This document shows, in pieces, positions 33,021 through 44,925 of a DNA stretch of 64,000 bases. Origin of the DNA: Artemia franciscana (lineage: Eukaryota; Arthropoda; Branchiopoda; Anostraca; Artemiidae); assembly GCF_032884065.1 (NCBI RefSeq), contig NC_088873.1:38985823-39049822 (forward strand), written 5' to 3'. Both the position numbers and the translations under genes were made by a program. The notes beneath the pieces were generated by a model. It made no database searches. It saw only the letters and a list, made by a program, of their open reading frames with translations, and was not told the origin of the DNA. Position 1 is the stretch's first letter, and each line of letters starts with the position of its first letter.

Positions 33021-33806
33021 CAAACAGTTCGTGGTAACGAACTAAGGAGCGATCAGGCTCAATAGTAAACGAATACCAATAGTTACATCAAAAGAATGGC
33101 ATTTTAATGCTGAGATTCAAATATATAAGTTTCATCAAGATTAGTTTTATCCATCAAAAGTTACGACCCTGAGAATATTTGCCTCATTTTAGAAAATAGG
33201 GGGGAACACCCCCTAAAAGTCATACGATCTTAACGAAAATCACACCATCAGATTCAGCGTATCAGAGAACCTTATTGTAGAAGTTTCAAGCCCCTATCTA
33301 CAAAAATGTGGAATTTCGCATTTTTTTGCCAGAAGACAAATCACGGATGCGTGTTTATTTGTTTTTTTTCCCAGGGGTGATCGTATCGACTCAGTGGTCC
33401 TAGAATGTCGCAAAAGGGCTCATTCTAACGGAAATGAAAAATTCTAGTGCCTTTTTTAAGTGACCAAAAAAATTGGAGGGCATCTAGGCCCCCTCCCACG
33501 CTCATTTTTTTCCCAAAGTCAACGGATCAAAATTTTGAGATAGCCATTTTGTTTAGCATAGTCGAAAATCATAATAACTATGTATTTGGGGATGACTTAC
33601 TCCCCCACAGTCCCTGGGGGAGGGGCTGCAAGTTACAAACTTCAACCAGTGTTTACATATAATAATGGTTATTGGGAAGTGTACAGACGTTTTCAGGGGG
33701 ATTTTTTTGGTTTGGGGGGTAGGGTTGAGGGAGGGGGCTATGTGGGAGGATCTTTCCTTGGAGAAATATGCCATGGGGGAAAAATTCAATGAAAAGGGCG
33801 CAGGAT
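33021..33806 (+). repeat. Repeat family A, copy 3 (5' half)
   Basis: Begins with the terminal hairpin word (33024-33043, last bases altered) and runs through GGGGGAACACCCCC, ATTGGAGGGCATCTAGGCCC and GTGTTTACATATAATAATGG, then ends abruptly after GGGCGCAGGAT. Both palindromes are missing. Confidence 0.8.
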
Positions 33807-34140
33807 GAATCTGGTCACGTTAGAAAAAAACGTCAAATTAAGAGCTTAATATACAATGTTGGGTGTTCGGAGCCTCTCTATTATGGAGTATAATTTTAAA
33901 ATAACACAACTATACGAGCGATAAAACATATATACCACAACCATAACTCAACTAACGAAAGAACTGCTAAGAGATAACACAACTATAAAGCGAAAATAGG
34001 TAAAAACTAACGGGGAAATAAACGAACTAAGAGGTGGAAGGGCCCAGAGAAAAAATATAATCCTTTTTCAATTTTGAGCCTAACTTCCGCAAAGGAGTAA
34101 TAATGTCAGAAGCCCCAAAATACCGAATTATTTTCTTTTC

Positions 34141-35892
34141 AAACAGTTCGTGGTAAGGAACTGTAGTAAGGGGCGACCCGGCTCAATAGTAAACGGAACT
34201 CTAAAACACGAAATTTTGATGCTAAAAGATACATCAAAAGAATCGAATTTTTACGCTGATTCTAAATATATAAGTTTCAATTAATTTAGTCTTTGTCATC
34301 AAAAGTTACGAGCCTGAGAAAATTTGGCCTATTTTGGAAAAAAGGGGGAAACATCCCCTAAAAGTCATAGAATCTTAACGAAAATCACACTATCGCATTC
34401 GGTATATCAGAGAACTCTATAGCAAAAATTTCAAGCTCCTATCTAAAAAATGTGGAATTTTGTATTTTTTGCCAGAAGACAAATCACGGGTGCGTGTTTA
34501 TTTGTTTGTTTGTTTTTTTTTGTTTTTTTTTTCCCAGGGGTCATCTTATCGACCAAGTGGTCCTAGAATGTCGCGAGAGGGCTCATTCTAACGGAAATGA
34601 AAAGTTCTAGTGCCCTTTTTAAGTGACCAAAAAAATTGGAGGGCAAATAGGCCCCCTCCCACGCTCATTTTTTTCCAAAAGTCAACAGATTAAAATTTTA
34701 AGATAGCCATTTTGTTCAGCATAGTCGAAAACCATAATAACTATGTCTTTGGGAATGACTTACTCCCCCACAATCCCTGAGGGAGGGGCTGCAAGTTACA
34801 AACTTTGGCCAGTGTTTACATATAGTAATGGTTATTGGGAAGTGTACAGGCGTTTTCATGGGGATTTTTTGGTTTGGGGGGTGGGGTTGATGGGAGAGGG
34901 CTGTGTGGGAGGACCTTTCCTTTGAGGAATATGTCATGGGGGAAGAAAAATTCAATAAAAAGGGCGTAGGATTTTCTAGCATTACTATAAAAAAAACAAT
35001 GAAAAAATAAACATGAAAACGTTTTTTCAAATGAAAGTAAGGAATAGCATTGAAATTTAAAACGAACAGAGATTATTACGCATATGAGGGGTTCTAAAAA
35101 TACTTTAGCATAAAGAGCGAGGTATTTAGGAGGAGATAAATACCTCGCTCTTTATGCTAAAATATTTTTAGTAATTTCAACTATTTATTCTACGGCCTTT
35201 TTGATTCAGGGGTCATTCTTAAAGAATTGGGACAAAACTTACGATTTAGTATAAAGAGAGAGGTATTAACGAGGGTACAAACCCCCTCATACACATAATA
35301 AAAATATAAGAATATAAAAGTTTGTTACGTAAATTAATTCTTAAGTTACGTATATTTTTTACTAATAAAAACGTTCGTTGAAAATTAAAAGTTCTAGTAA
35401 CCTTTTTAAGTAACCGAAAAATTGGAGGGCAGCTAGGCCTCCTTCCCCACCCCTTATTTCTCAAAATCGTCTGATCAAAACTAAGAGAAAGCTATTTAGC
35501 CAAAAAAAAAAATTAATATACTAATTTCATTTCAATAATTTATGTGCGGAGAGCCAAAATCAAACATGCATTAATTCAAAAACGTTCAGAAATTAAATAA
35601 AAAAAAACTAGTTTTTTTAACTGAAAGTAAGGAGCGACATTAAAACTTAAAACGAACAGAAATTACTCCGTATATGAAATGGGTTGTCCCCTCCGCAGTC
35701 CCTCGCTCTTTACGCTAAAGTTTGACTCTTTGGCACAATTCTACTTTTTAAAACAATTAAAAACTTTAACGTAAAGAGCGAGGGACTGCGGAGGGGACAA
35801 CCCATTTCATATACGGAGTAATTTCTGTTCGTTTTAAGTTTTAATGTCGCTCCTTACTTTCAGTTAAAAAAACCAGTTTTTTTTATTTAATC
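34141..35892 (+). repeat. Repeat family A, copy 4 (full length)
   Basis: The most complete copy: terminal hairpin at 34143, middle region, an unusually compact inner hairpin (35096-35170), the distal AT-rich part and the terminal palindrome (35593-35890). Open frames seen here recur as shadows in other copies and are interrupted in each, arguing against coding. Confidence 0.85.
35593..35890. repeat. Terminal palindrome of A copy 4
   Basis: Arms of ~130 bp flank a ~35-bp centre. The copy-specific block GGGTTGTCCCCTCCGCAGTC is mirrored exactly by GACTGCGGAGGGGACAACCC, although other family members have different text at this position. Confidence 0.9.
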
Positions 35893-36588
35893 TTTTTAAA
35901 CTTTGACCTCTTGACAACCATTTTACTTCTGCATGTAATAACAAAGTTGTGTAGTTGGAATTCGTATCCTTACAGAGATTTGAAAATAAGCGACTGTTAA
36001 GGCATAGTTCTTAATCAAATTTATGACCTTAACAGCATCCTGAAGCACATCGTTCAATTCTGGTGTTATTAATCAATTAAGAAGCTCCCAGAGGATATTT
36101 ATATGCCGGGACTGTAAGGTCCCGCCGGTCGCGAAAGGATTAAACTGACTAATTCGAAATAACATGCACTTCGTTCACAATCATACAATGGCTAAATGAA
36201 AATAACACCAAATGTTTATATAGTTTCTTCAAAATAACACTTAGAAATTTTGTTGATAATATTTATCAGGATTATATCGGTTTTAAGAGATTGACAAAAA
36301 TAAATCGACATTTTTTATAAATTTCTATAACATCTTGTGATTCATAGTAAATTTATACAAGATATTATAATGATCGGAATAGAAATGCTGGTATAAACAG
36401 TCTTTCCGAACCAGAAGATTTTATGACACATTTATCTACGATAATGGATATTTTTCTTTATAACAATAATTTTACAAGTTAAAAAACATTTTTTGTTAAA
36501 TTGTATTTTTATCGCTCGCGACCCCATAATTTTTCTACGGACCCCAAATGGGGTCGCGACCCATAGTTTAAGAAGCCCTGAGTTAGAG

Positions 36589-37762
36589 CAAAGGTTCCCA
36601 ATTTTTTTTTCTCATTTTCATTAAAAAATTTGCTGGATCCAGTGGATCCCCTTCAGCTACCTTTTTACCATATTTCCAAACTGGAAAACAAACTTTTTTT
36701 TCAATTAGAGGCTTTTTTAAATGGCCTAGTAAACCAAGATTGTGTGTGAAGATCAGTTAGTATGGTTACACTATTCAGAATTGACTGGGCGGTCTTTCCA
36801 TAGCTTGTATAGCTTTGATAAGAAGTCTCAGTAAACGACAGAAAATAAAAGCTGACACAGAATTTCTCGGATTTCTTACAAATTCTGTTTTGTGCCAGAG
36901 ATAAAGAAATTCAGATCTAATGAAACTTACATCATTGGAGAGCATATTTACTTTTATTTTTAAATTGAGCGGAGCAGAATTTTCTACTTAAAGTTCAGGA
37001 AAAAATAATCCATAAAAATATTCTAGTATGTTGCTAGTATAGCATAGCTAGTATAGTATAGTGCTTGAAAAACATTGATAATCAGCTCAGAAGAAGTATT
37101 ATTGAATTTGACAGCTTTGGAAGTTTCCGGTTGTACTAACTGCATTGATTAAAATCTTTGGGGGGGGGGGGGGCAGCAAGCACATTATTTATGCTGAAAG
37201 TACATCCGATTCACCAGCGTCTTGCTTAACAATTAGTAAGAAATTATAGATTTTTTTGTGTTTTAGACAAGATTTTCGTTAGCTTTTCGAACTGTTGGCA
37301 CGTTTAAGATGCCCTATCAGTTCTTACCAAAATTAATTGTGTTGCTAAGAAAATCTTCTATTGGGCCATTTGTCTTAGATACTCTCAAAACTGCGACTCG
37401 TAGAATGAGATTTACGGTATCAAAAGTCTTGAATATTCAAAACGATAATAAACGGTATAAAACGGTATATAAACAAACGGTATATAAATAAATGTAAACG
37501 GTAAATAAACGGTAAATGTGACAGTAAAGTTGAGCAGAATTTGTTTTATCGATAATCGACTATGGATCAATACAGTCCAGCATCTATACTAACTATAGAT
37601 CAGGCAGTATGCAAAATTCGACTCAGAAGATGCCACTAGGTCTGACTTGGAAGAGATTTTCTCCTAGAATTAATTTCTAGCTCTTAAAGCAGACAGCTTT
37701 TTTTCCAAATCTCGGTTTACTAGGCCATTAAAAAAGCCTTTAATTAAAAAAGTTTGTTTTCT
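36589..37762. mobile_element. hAT-1-family end plus ~55-bp inverted arms, fragment
   Basis: 36589 onward (CAAAGGTTCCCAA...GATCCCCTTCAGCTACC) is the reverse complement of the right end of hAT 1 (32600-32680), so a second member lies here in opposite orientation. Immediately inside, 36697-36750 (CCTAGTAAACCAAGATT) is mirrored at 37709-37762 (AATCTCGGTTTACTAGG). About 950 bp of unique AT-rich sequence separates the arms. No transposase seen; the far terminus was not found. Confidence 0.6.
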
Positions 37763-37915
37763 TTTGATTCACCAAATTTGTGCATTCCTATACTTTTCAA
37801 TTATCAATTTCGATATCAATATTAACTTGTCAGCATTTAATTTTTCACCCGGTTTGTAATTAATATTTAGTATCGTCCTAAATACCTATATTATTCTGAT
37901 ATATTCTTTACATCA

Positions 37916-38445
37916 GGGGAGGGGCTGCAAGTTACAAACTTTGACCATTGTTTACATATAATAACAGTTATTATGAAGTGTACAGACGTTTTCAGGGGAC
38001 TTTTTCACATTGGGTTGGGGGTTGGTCGGGGGGAGGGGGTTACGTGGGAGGATCTTTCCATGGAGGAGTTTTTCATAAAGGAAGAGAATATCCATGAAGG
38101 GGGCGCAGGATTTTCTAGCATTATTTAAGAAAAAATGAAAAAAATTCAACTGGAAGAAATGAGCACTATTAAAACTTAAACCGAACATAAAATATTACGT
38201 ATATAGAGGGGTTCGTCTCCACCACAATACCTTGCTCTTTACGCTAAGCAGTTTTACTGATTTCAACTATTTATTCTGCGGCCTTTACGATTCAGGGGTC
38301 TTTCTTAAACATTTGGGACAAAATTCAAGCTTTAATGTAAAGAGCAAAGTACTGACGAGGGGGCAAACCCCCTCATAAATGTAATAAAAATACACAAATA
38401 TAGAAGTTCGTTACGTAAGTTAATTCGTAAGGTAAGTATGTTTAT
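37916..38445 (+). repeat. Repeat family A, copy 5 (middle part)
   Basis: Begins at GGGAGGGGCTGCAAGTTACA and runs through the inner inverted repeat (ACCTTGCTCTTTACGCTAAG and GTAAAGAGCAAAGTAC) to TTAATTCGTAAGG. Both ends are missing. Confidence 0.8.
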
Positions 38446-39236
38446 AGAAATCTATCACAAATCTATTCACCAATTACCCCATAATACCTATATATTCTTA
38501 TCTATAAAACCTAAACTCCAAATAGATAACTTATCACAATTTTTTTTTTTCAGACTGTCACAGATATTTTACTAAAAGGAATCCAGATACCTAGGATGTG
38601 TGCAGAACATTTGATGAAAGGCACGCCCATTCATGAAGCTTTCAAATAGCTTTATATTTTTTGCTTTTTCTGAATTTACTAAATAAATTGTTTTACCACT
38701 TTGTTTAATGTTTTGAGATCTTCCGAAACAGTAGAGAATATATACATTTACATACATATGTAAAATCTACATGCCGTCATTACTTTGACATTGGTGACGC
38801 AGACGTCGAATCGGTAAATGCATAAAAATGAGCGACAGAGAAAAATGGCAAAGAATACATGGCAATAATTTGTCGTTATAACAAACCAAGCATCTAGTGG
38901 AAATATTCTTTTTGGTTTTTGTCTATACAAAATGCCTTCAAGTGCATTTTAGTATGGGATTATCAGTTCTATTTTAACTCTATCCTGGTATATACAAATC
39001 TCTCTTTGACTGAACCCCCTTTTGAACTAAACCCTGTTTAACTCAGCCTCTTTGGACAAAATTCCACTGAATTTAATCCAACCGCCATTCAACTCAACTC
39101 CAAATACCTAAAATCAATTCAAAGCAAACCCCCTCAACTCAAAAGCCCCCCCCCGTTCAAATCAATCTGTCCTAGTGTAACTCAATTTTTATTTAAATTA
39201 ACTCAAATTAACTCTACAATGTAACTAAAAAAATGT
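38446..39236. other. Unassigned sequence with AACTCAA-rich tract
   Basis: 38990-39230 is enriched in degenerate CAACTCAA/GAACTAAACCC words. Nothing coding or structured was recognised elsewhere here. Confidence 0.45.
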
Positions 39237-39880
39237 ATCAAATAGTTTGTGGTAACGAACTGTCAGTAATGAGCAAGGTCCAATAGCAACCGAAACCCTA
39301 AGAACGGAATTTTGATAGCAATAGACATCTCAAAAGAATTCGCTTTTTATGTTAGCTCCAAATAAAAATCATTAAGTTTAGTGTTAACAGTCAAAAGACC
39401 CTAAGGAAATTTGCCTGATTTTCGAAAAAGGGGGAGAGAACCCCCCTTAAGTCAAGCAATCCTAATGAAAATCACACCATCACATTCAGCAGATCAGAGA
39501 ACCATACTGTTAAGGTTCAATCTTTTTTCGTTCATTACCAGGGGTAATCGTATCGAACCAATTGTCCTGGAAAATTGGAAGATAAGATATTCAAGCGAAA
39601 ATCTAAAGTTGTTTTGAAAGAACAAACCAGATTTTTTTCAACTGAAAGCAAGGATAATCATTAAAACTTAAAACTGACAGAAACTATTCTATATTTGAAA
39701 GGGCTGCCCCTTCCTCAACCCTTGCTCTTTACGCTACAGTTTAAGTTTTTGTCCGATTCTTCAGAAAAGAAGAAAAAGAGAAAATTATCATTTTGAGTGA
39801 GAAATATTTCTGAAGAGTTTTAAGACTTAAGCGTAAAGAGCAAGGGTTGAGGGAGGGGCACCCCCCCCTCCTTCAGACTG
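39237..39880 (+). repeat. Repeat family A, copy 6 (internally deleted)
   Basis: Terminal word (GTGGTAACGAACTG) and first ~300 bp are fused to a palindrome of the family (39618-39870). Its arms carry GGGCTGCCCCTTCCTCAACC mirrored by GGTTGAGGGAGGGGCACCCC. Confidence 0.75.
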
Positions 39881-40142
39881 TCAAAATGGTATCTACACAA
39901 TATCACAGGGGGAAAAATCAGATTGTTGCGTTTGGTACCCAGGACTTGTTTTTGAGGATACTAAACTAAATCAAAAGCCACTATGTGCATCCATTCTTGT
40001 CCAAAAAGTATCCCTTTGAATATCTCAGAAGCGACAAAGGGCATTAAGTTCAAACGGTCTACCTTCACGCCGACAATACCATATAAAATATTTTTCTGTT
40101 ATATTTATACTTTACGATATTGTAATTTATTATTTGAATCTA

Positions 40143-40590
40143 CAGTGATGGGAGAGGTCAAGTCTGGTTCTGAATCAAGGATGCTTCGGAAAACGGAAGA
40201 AGATATGCTAGATGTTTTCCAGAGAAATTGCCTACAGACTTTTTTGGTTATCCGACTGACTGACCGGATTTTAAACTGGAGACTGAACACAGAGTGAAGT
40301 TCGATCCTGCTTTCTATAATAAAGGGCTATAATGAAAGAAAGGTTGAGACGGTTAGGGCAGGTTCTGGGATAAGGATAAGAGATAGGCAAAGATTGTCCC
40401 TTTCGGCCGACCTGCGAAAAGCAGGTCGCTTTCGTTTGGGGTGGGAGAGTGTAAACAGGGAGGCTTTGAACAGATTTGGGTGTAGGAGGAGCTTGCGAAG
40501 CTGAGTTGGCCTCAGGCGGCTTGGTGCTACGGTGAGATGTTGGTAGTAGTATTGGTAGTAGTTGCATACTTTTCTGCCCCCCTCAAATAA
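40143..40590 (+). pseudogene. RTE-like LINE, C-terminal end of RT protein
   Basis: Frames read SESRMLRKTEEDMLDVFQRN, VIRLTDRILNWRL, then shifted MKERLRRLGQVLG, SLSADLRKAGRFRLGWERVN and REALNRFGCRRSLRS. These match the C-terminal tail of the arthropod LINE type whose ends read LRKTEEDLLDVFQRNCLR and ERLRWLGHVLRM. Two further fragments with the same tail lie at 59.6-60.0 and 61.4-62.5 kb. Multiple stops; dead. Confidence 0.85.
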
Positions 40591-40599
40591 ATTAGAGTC

Positions 40600-41750
40600 T
40601 CTTACCAAATTCTCAATTTTTTCGTTTTCTTTTATTAGGTTTTTGTGGCTAAGGGCCGTTTGATCAGCCTTGCTGAAATCCTTTATCTAATTTCTTTATA
40701 GCCATTTTACTATTCTGTTTTCTTTGTTCATTTGTATCTTTTCTTATCTCCTAAACTTTCACTATATTCATGCCGACAATACCACACACAATTTTTTTTT
40801 GTCATTATAACTGCACTTTGTTATGTCTTGTTATATTATCATATCGTTGCTTATTTTGTTACATCGTTGTTTGTTTGCTTTCTCCAAATTAATTAATTTC
40901 TATCCACAAGTCTTTTACCTTTTTTTCCCGTCTTTAGCTTTATGTCAGTGAGTCGTTTGATCAGCATTACAGAAGATAAGTTATGTAAGTTTCTTCTGGC
41001 AACTTATTATTCTGTTTTCTACGTCTATTTACATCTTTTTTCTCTCCTAGGCTTTTTTTTCCTTGCCAATAAATTAATCGAAAATTACACACTATTCATT
41101 ATTCATAACTAACTTTAATTAACTTGTTTATTCATGATCCACAATTATCTTCAAAATTTTCTTTAGGCTACCTATATTATGTTTCTTGGCACTTTTGTGA
41201 TAATTTTTAAACAAGAAAATAAAAAATAAAAATTACGAATGCTTAAACTTATATATTTAAAGCAAAAAAATAAAATAAAATAATACTGCAATCAAAGAGG
41301 GGAACGGAACAGAGGTGTCAAGTGTGTGTGGGGGGGTTATGTACCCCCCCCCTAGGTTTTTGATAGATACCATTTTAGTTCACTGAAAAATGGCTTGTTT
41401 GGCGGTTTTTTCGGTGCAAAAAGTTAAAACAATAACAAAACTGCCCCCTCACTAGATTTTGAAACCTGAATTTCGCCCCTCCCCCTCAAATTTACGTGGA
41501 TTGACGTAATTTTGACGAGGACCTTTAAAAACAATTTTCCAAAATAAGTCTCTCTAAAAGGGTCCCATCTAAGGTTGTACAAAAATCTCTTTTTAGGGAG
41601 GGGGAAATTAGGGGGACTTATAAAAAGAAGCAGTTAACACAAAACATAGAAGCAATCGTCAAAATGTTGACAAGTCAATCAAACATCCGTCCGTATGCAT
41701 TTGCTTGGACTCATCGATACTCGCTTTAAGATATACAAAAATAGGTATAT
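40600..41750. other. AT-rich non-coding sequence with a partial direct duplication
   Basis: Words GTTTGATCAGCCTTGCTGAA at about 40657 and GTTTGATCAGCATTACAGAA at about 40955, each followed by similar TTTATTATTCTGTTTTCT text, show a ~300-bp-spaced duplication. Otherwise nothing was recognised. Confidence 0.45.
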
Positions 41751-41756
41751 GCAACG

Positions 41757-41767
41757 TTTATTTTATT
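41757..41767 (-). promoter_or_regulatory. Polyadenylation signals of 5-oxoprolinase
   Basis: On the minus strand two overlapping AATAAA hexamers lie about 40 bp past the stop codon of the exon at 41805-41954. Confidence 0.6.
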
Positions 41768-41804
41768 TTTTCCCAGGTTTCAAAGCAATATTAAAAAATC
41801 AAAA

Positions 41805-41954
41805 TTACACAGAAGCTTGTGCGGCTTTATAATTAGCAACACTACCCTTTTCCATAAAATACTGAACATCAAAATTTGATTGATTTAATTCTTCTTTTTC
41901 TTCTCCTTTGAGTCCATATCCACCACCACCAGGGGTACGTAGCTCAAAACGGTC
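41805..41954 (-). CDS. OPLAH: Last exon of 5-oxoprolinase (ATP-hydrolysing)
   Basis: On the minus strand a 3' splice site (CTGTTTCAG) is followed by 49 codons and TAA. The peptide begins DRFELRTPGGGGYGLKGEE and ends GSVANYKAAQASV. Eukaryotic 5-oxoprolinases end in the same way: a glycine-rich TPGGGGYG motif of the hydantoinase-B domain, a short variable linker, then GSV..Y..AQ..V. The enzyme is cytosolic and hydrolyses 5-oxo-L-proline to L-glutamate using ATP, in the gamma-glutamyl cycle. The first exon of a same-strand OPLAH gene is at 59158-59319; the exons that should lie between were not found. Confidence 0.88.
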   Translation of the reverse strand, partial: DRFELRTPGGGGYGLKGEEKEELNQSNFDVQYFMEKGSVANYKAAQASV

Positions 41955-41967
41955 CTGAAACAGCACA

Positions 41968-42544
41968 TCTTTTATATTTTATATCTTGTATCACCACAAG
42001 GGCCATACTCATGATTTTTGGTCGTGAGAGGTTATTTTTTGCCAGGGGGTAGGTGTGAAAAAACTTAAAAAACATAACAAAGTTTACTTATATACATTTT
42101 CGTTATTTTTTTGCGAGTCAGACAAACATTTCAGTGGGTGGGACCATCAAAAATCCTACCCCATCCCCTTGGCTACGGTCCTAATCGCGTGCTCATAACA
42201 ATGGAACCTGTCTCACATTTCCATAATTTTACATGAGAGCCAAAATAAGGTTTTGGGGTATCTTCTTCCCTCTTTAGGTCGAGAGGAAGCACTTGACTTG
42301 GTTTCACATGAAGAGGGCTGCAGAGTCAGGCCAATTCTAAATTCCAAGTCTTAAACATAAGAGACATAAAAAAAAACATAGAGACATAAAAAAATTTCGT
42401 ATTTTTGTAAAATTTTTTCCAAATTCATTCACTTTTTCTCTTAAAGTTGGGTTCTATATTATTTTTTTTTTTTACATGTTTCTCCCAACTATATTTTTAT
42501 TGTCCCATTATTCTATGTTCGATTTTAAGTTTTTTTATAAACAT

Positions 42545-42606
<62 letters not shown>

Positions 42607-44465
42607 GTATGATACTTGAACAGTGTCACCAGCGCTCTTGTAACAAGATCTCCCCTTCTTCAATTTGTCAATCCTCTCTTTTTTAGATCATTTCCTAACC
42701 TCCTTTTTCAAATACTCTTTTGCAACTCTTTTATTGTCGGGCATTCAGATGAAGAACCATGAGACTGACTGGAAAAATGAACCAAGAGTTATCTACTGTA
42801 CAAATATACAGAAGACAAGTATGCAGTCATATTGTTGTTCGATTCCCATCCTCTAAATATAATTTGGCCCAAAAAGTAATTTTGGCCCTATTAGCCAAAA
42901 ACCTATAAAGTAAGAATTATGAAACGTAATACGGCGTTATGAATGAGTCAATTCCACCGTCTTAGTTTTCAGTTTGTCTTAGTTCGACTTTTTACGCTTT
43001 AATATTCTGTTTTTGTATTTGTTGATTTGGGTGTTCATATGTTTGCAGGTTTCTCATATCTTCCTTTTTATTGATTCACTTTTGTAAAAGAAAGAATACA
43101 AATCAAATCATAATAAAAAAAAAACAAATCAAATTAAATTATAATTGTAAATTCAGCAGTCTATTTGCCAGTATTTTGTGAATGTTTGGCATATTTTGCA
43201 TCCAAGACCCTCTCGATCTCAGCAATCACTTGAGGATATGATCAAAATCAAATTGGAGAAAAAAAATCTTAAAAATAGAATATTCTTCAAAAAACCTGTT
43301 TAAAGTTGTCTAAAGAACTAATCAAATCTTGAAAAAACTAAAATAGGTAAATAAAAAAAAAATTCCTACACAAAAAGTAATTTTTTAGATTAATACAAAA
43401 ACTGAGAAGCGATGAAAAGGGGCTAATAATTTTTTTTAAACTGCTGCTACAAGGACTAAAAAACTTATAGCAGCCCGAAAGCGCCCTGATCAAAGCTCCT
43501 CCTCTGTCTCCCTTTATTCAGTACTTCAATTTTTACTAAGGACATTGCAATTATTATTTTACCGCTTTTTCTTTGCTTTTATAATGAAAAACAGCCATCT
43601 GTATCATATCATTTACATTAAAGAATATAAATCTTACAATCTAATTGACCAATTAATTAGCAAGATTTTAAATAGTTATTAATTCAGAATCGTTTATCAT
43701 GTCATGCACGTATCCAAAGGTGGGAGGGGACAAGGAAAGGGGATACGATCCCCCCCCCACACACACAAACAATTACAAAAAAATACTAAGCAGTATTGCT
43801 ATATATTTCGTTTTTAAGGTCAATCTCCGAGGTTTGAAGCCAATGCTATTTTCCTATAGCAGTGAAATGCGTATTAACAACAGACACAAGCAGATTCTTT
43901 GATGAAAAAATTCCTGTGGCTTCATTGAAAGCTTTAACATGAATAGGCCGAACAAATTTGCATTTTTTTTCTTTAGAGCTTCATAAAAAATTAATTAGTG
44001 GGGACACCTCTAATTTTTAAAAGTAGTAATAAAATTAATTTTAGAAGACGTAGAGAATTGTAAAGTAGCCTCTCGATTTGCCATGAGATTTCAAAATTTT
44101 TGGCCGTGAATTTTTTTTTTTATTATCGTCAGTTTCCTTTAAAATTTGCCATTTAAGGTATTCTTCCTTTACTATTTAAAAGGGTTGTACTAATCATACA
44201 GCCTTGATTTTTAAGTCGTTTTGTAGATCTTATACCGATAAATAATCCCAAAGATTCTAAAGTTTGTAGTTATGTGGAATGATTTTTAGCAATAATTCTT
44301 AGTATTCAAGATTTCCTCCTTCCTCATTGGCTTAACCACTCCTTGAGGGGTTTGCCAGAATATCATTAAGAATGTTGAAATCTCCTTAGCATTACGACCA
44401 GATTTAAAAGGAAGTTGAAAATATGTATAATTGGCATTTTTTAGGTTACAAAGCTGTTACAAAGC
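41968..44465. other. Intron-like AT-rich sequence with AT microsatellite
   Basis: Holds a (TA)n run at 42550-42601, homopolymer stretches and no recognisable repeat family. A possible short terminal exon at about 43188-43241 (minus) is discussed under findings. I looked for 5-oxoprolinase exons here and saw none. Confidence 0.45.
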
Positions 44466-44469
44466 AGAT

Positions 44470-44925
44470 AACATTATTGGCCTTTAAAAGTAAAGAAACA
44501 CCGATTTTAGACCTATAAAATGTAGGAACCTTATTTTCAAAAAGAAAATTATTCTTAAAAACACATCATTTTAAACATTATTGGCCTTTAAAAGTAAAGA
44601 AACACCGATTGTAGACCTATAAAATGTATGAACGTTATTTTTAAAAAGAAGATTATTCTTAAAAACACATTATTTTAAACACTATTGGCCTTTAAAAGTA
44701 AAGAAACACCGATTTGACGCCTATAAAATGTATGAATGTTATTTTTAAAAAGAACAATAACCTTAAAGACACATTATTTTAAACACTATTGGCCTTTAAA
44801 AGTAAAGAAACACTGATTGTAGGCCTATTCTTTAAAACACATCATTTTAAACATTATTGGCTCTTAAAAGTAAAGAAACGCCGATTGTAGGCCTATAAAA
44901 TATACGAACATTATTTTTTTTTAAT
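44470..44925. repeat. ~107-bp tandem repeat, about 4.5 copies
   Basis: The unit containing TTGGCCTTTAAAAGTAAAGA, AACACCGATT and GACCTATAAAATGTA, with AAAACACATCATTTTAAACA, recurs at about 44473, 44577, 44683, 44787 and 44853 (the last shortened). It ends next to the stop codon of the unknown ORF. Confidence 0.85.

Larger units (their letters stand above)
32769..36580. mobile_element. hAT transposon 2, non-autonomous, carrying two A repeats
   Basis: The left end CAGGGCTTCTTAAACT (32769) and the right end AGTTTAAGAAGCCCTG (to 36580) are a perfect 16-bp inverted repeat. Flanking 8-mers AATTAGAG (32761-32768) and AGTTAGAG (36581-36588) differ at one base, a degenerate target duplication. Subterminal GCGACCCC / GGGGTCGCGACCC words repeat near both ends. 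No transposase is seen; two copies of repeat A (33.0-33.8 and 34.1-35.9 kb) fill much of the interior. Confidence 0.85.

Noticed and set aside
40271-40608. Minus-strand ORFs over the LINE tail
   Set aside because: Antisense to the recognised RT C-terminus.
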